Shown: piece by piece, positions 62,299-64,000 of the stretch
Numbering within the stretch: position 1 is the stretch's first letter
Layout: every line of letters starts with the position of its first letter
NCBI RefSeq assembly: GCF_003259695.1
Contig: NZ_PZJH01000001.1
Location: forward strand, 124,001-188,000
Direction of reading: 5' to 3'
Length of the DNA: 64,000 nucleotides
DNA from: Macrococcus epidermidis
GTDB taxonomy: Bacteria; Bacillota; Bacilli; Staphylococcales; Staphylococcaceae
The notes under the pieces: generated by a model
Told to the model about the DNA's origin: nothing
What the model saw: only the letters and a program-made list of their open reading frames with translations
Database searches by the model: none
Made by a program: the position numbers and the translations under genes

Positions 62299-64000
62299 GT
62301 GAATAAATTCATTAAAACATTATCAATAGCAGCTATTTCGACTGTATTGTTACCAACGAGTATGGTATATGCCACTAATACACAAGTACCAAAGACAGAA
62401 GAAGAAATTAAGTTTGATAATACCGATAAGATTAAAGTGAATGAACCAGTACTTAAATCGAGTTCTACTGTTGCAAATAAAGTGCCGGCATTTAAGAAAA
62501 GGATTTATCGTGAACAACCGATGAAAGAAAACGTGCTTGTCGTGATGATGGATTTTAGCAATAGTCCAGCTTCTACTTTGACAAAAGCTGATACTGAAAA
62601 CTATCGTAAAGTTTATGATAAGTCATATTATGAGCAGTTATTCTTTGGTGATTCAATTACAGGACCTGATCAGAAACAGTATGATTCTATCAAAAAGTAT
62701 TATCAGAACGTGTCTGGAAATAGTTTAGAACTACAAGGACAAGTAACAGGATGGTATCGTGCGAAACATCCTCTAAATTACTATGGACATAATGAAGATG
62801 AAAAAGTAACTGAATTAATTATGGAAGCAGCTACGCATGCAGCTCAAGATAAAAGTATCGATATGAGTAAATACGATCAATATGATTATTATGATTTAGA
62901 CCAGGACGGTAACATGAAAGAACCGGATGGCATCATCGATAAATTTGTCGTAGTATTTAGTGGTATCGGTGAGAGTGAAGGCGGTGGTAAGTTCTTACAG
63001 AATTCGATTTGGGAACATGTTTCTGAAGTAGCGTTATCAAAAAATGGCAATCCAAAATCAATCCCTGGAACATATAGCAAACATTCAAAATTCTATAAAA
63101 ATCGTCTTGGAATCGCTGAATATGGTATTTTAGCTGAAGATAGTACGGTAGGCACATTCTCACATGAATTTGGCCATATGCTTGGTTTAATTGATGAATA
63201 TGACACAGCGCCGAATGCAAATAGTCATGCCGGAGAACCAGTAAGATTCTGGTCGTTGATGAGTTATGGCGCAGATGCCGGCATTATTCCCGGTATGGAA
63301 CCAGTCGGCTTAAGTCCATTTGCAAAGTCAGATTTACAACAAATTTACGGTGGAAACTGGATACTAGGTAGTGAAGTAAACTATAAGAATATTTCTTCGA
63401 AAAAAAGATATTATTTATTAGATCAGGCAAGTATTAAAGGTGTTAATAATGATGTTGTGAAAGTGAATTTACCACCTATAAGAAAGAAAGATAAGAATGG
63501 TAAGGTGAAAAACTACAATCATTATTATCTGTTAGAATGGCGTTCACATAACGGTGTGGATAAAGGACTTTCGCATATTAAGGATCCTTTTGGCATCAAT
63601 CAATATGGTAAAGGTTTATTAATCTGGTATGTAAATGAAACGTACCCGGATAACGCAAATTTATCTAAACACTTTGGTAAAAGTTTAGTTGGTGTCGTTG
63701 ATGCTAGTCCATCTAATATCACAACACCAGATGGTTTAATACCGATGTCAGATACGCAAGTGTTTGATGCACCATTTAATACGAAAAGTTATGGTCAGTT
63801 TAACAAAGCAAAAAATTATTTCTTTAAGAAAAAATCGACTAAACCTGTAACTTTATTTACAGATAAACGCTATAGTTTATCTGCTAGAGAGCGCATGCAG
63901 GTACCAGACAGTAGTCGTATATTGCCACAACTTGGTATAAAGATTAAAGTTGAAGATCAAAATACTGATGGAACAGTAGCGAAAATCAGTATTTTCAAGT
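62299..64000 (+). CDS. M6-family (immune inhibitor A-like) metalloprotease, partial
   Basis: An open frame from GTG at 62299 to the window end (over 567 codons, no stop). It has a signal peptide (MNKFIKTLSIAAISTVLLPTSMVYA), then a propeptide-like stretch, then an M6 catalytic domain with zinc site HEFGHMLGLIDEYD (H289, E290, H293, D299). SIWEHVSEVALSKNGNPKSIPG and FWSLMSYG precede and follow it as in InhA-type enzymes. The 3' end is missing, so the total length is unknown. It is probably a secreted protease. The upstream ribosome site is weak (GTAAGG), but the start is 4 bp after the lipoprotein gene. Confidence 0.85.
   Translation, partial: MNKFIKTLSIAAISTVLLPTSMVYATNTQVPKTEEEIKFDNTDKIKVNEPVLKSSSTVANKVPAFKKRIYREQPMKENVLVVMMDFSNSPASTLTKADTENYRKVYDKSYYEQLFFGDSITGPDQKQYDSIKKYYQNVSGNSLELQGQVTGWYRAKHPLNYYGHNEDEKVTELIMEAATHAAQDKSIDMSKYDQYDYYDLDQDGNMKEPDGIIDKFVVVFSGIGESEGGGKFLQNSIWEHVSEVALSKNGNPKSIPGTYSKHSKFYKNRLGIAEYGILAEDSTVGTFSHEFGHMLGLIDEYDTAPNANSHAGEPVRFWSLMSYGADAGIIPGMEPVGLSPFAKSDLQQIYGGNWILGSEVNYKNISSKKRYYLLDQASIKGVNNDVVKVNLPPIRKKDKNGKVKNYNHYYLLEWRSHNGVDKGLSHIKDPFGINQYGKGLLIWYVNETYPDNANLSKHFGKSLVGVVDASPSNITTPDGLIPMSDTQVFDAPFNTKSYGQFNKAKNYFFKKKSTKPVTLFTDKRYSLSARERMQVPDSSRILPQLGIKIKVEDQNTDGTVAKISIFK

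Noticed and set aside
1-64000. Phage, plasmid or insertion-sequence segments
   Set aside because: No integrase, transposase, replication gene, tRNA attachment site or abrupt change in base composition was seen. The content looks chromosomal throughout.

Overview
The window looks like chromosomal DNA of a low-GC Gram-positive coccus of the Staphylococcaceae, most likely Macrococcus (Macrococcoides) or a close relative. The evidence is AT-rich DNA with strong AGGAGG-type ribosome binding sites, staphylococcal-type gene families (NlpC/P60 secreted hydrolases, DUF47-Pit, gntRKP, MetNPQ behind a SAM-I riboswitch, RelP/SasA alarmone synthetase, DUF402, pflBA), WalR-type and cre-type boxes, and sequences clearly diverged from Staphylococcus aureus. 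The genus is inferred by eye. I saw no rRNA, tRNA, insertion sequence, phage gene or CRISPR array.

Layout. 0-6 kb: an aldehyde dehydrogenase, two secreted NlpC/P60 hydrolases each with a perfect reverse-oriented WalR-type box upstream, then a self-contained operon of three small membrane proteins and an XRE regulator driven by a promoter placed between two identical palindromes. 6-17 kb: a housekeeping and accessory run (acetyltransferase, DNA alkyl-transferase, PhnA-like protein, DUF418 protein, 14-TM drug exporter with a hairpin in its leader, YkvI-like carrier, membrane-anchored esterase, phosphate uptake DUF47-Pit). 17-21 kb: gluconate operon gntR-gntK-gntP with cre boxes and a GntR palindrome. 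21-31.5 kb: BI-1 family membrane protein, YebC, a 918-residue acyltransferase carrying two tandem SGNH domains, an SDR with an atypical active site, a GntR-ABC exporter operon and a phospholipase D-like protein. 31.5-34.6 kb: a six-copy hairpin repeat array, the SAM-I riboswitch and metN-metP-metQ. 34.7-41 kb: glucosaminidase, TetR with divergent EmrA/EmrB-type exporter, DUF402 and a stress-type SDR. 41-47 kb: T-box-controlled divergent tryptophanyl-tRNA synthetase, TatD hydrolase, LysR regulator, RelP-type synthetase paired with a PP2C-like phosphatase, MFS and DUF456 proteins. 47-51 kb: an autoregulated PadR operon with three DUF1129 paralogues, then an RsgA-type ribosome GTPase behind a leader-peptide attenuator. 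51-64 kb: DinB, Na+/H+ antiporter, pyruvate formate-lyase and activase, CorA, a cupin, two lipoproteins, and an M6-family metalloprotease that runs off the window.

The features that most deserve follow-up are: the 19-codon leader peptide with mutually exclusive antiterminator and terminator ahead of the extra-long RsgA GTPase (51.0-51.15 kb); two arrays of 61/62-bp hairpin repeats that share a skeleton but have co-varied stems (6.0 and 31.5 kb), with an unrelated hairpin pair at the same 62-bp spacing at 49.8 kb; the double-palindrome XRE operon at 4.4-6.0 kb; the duplicated SGNH acyltransferase; and the T-box-driven atypical TrpRS.
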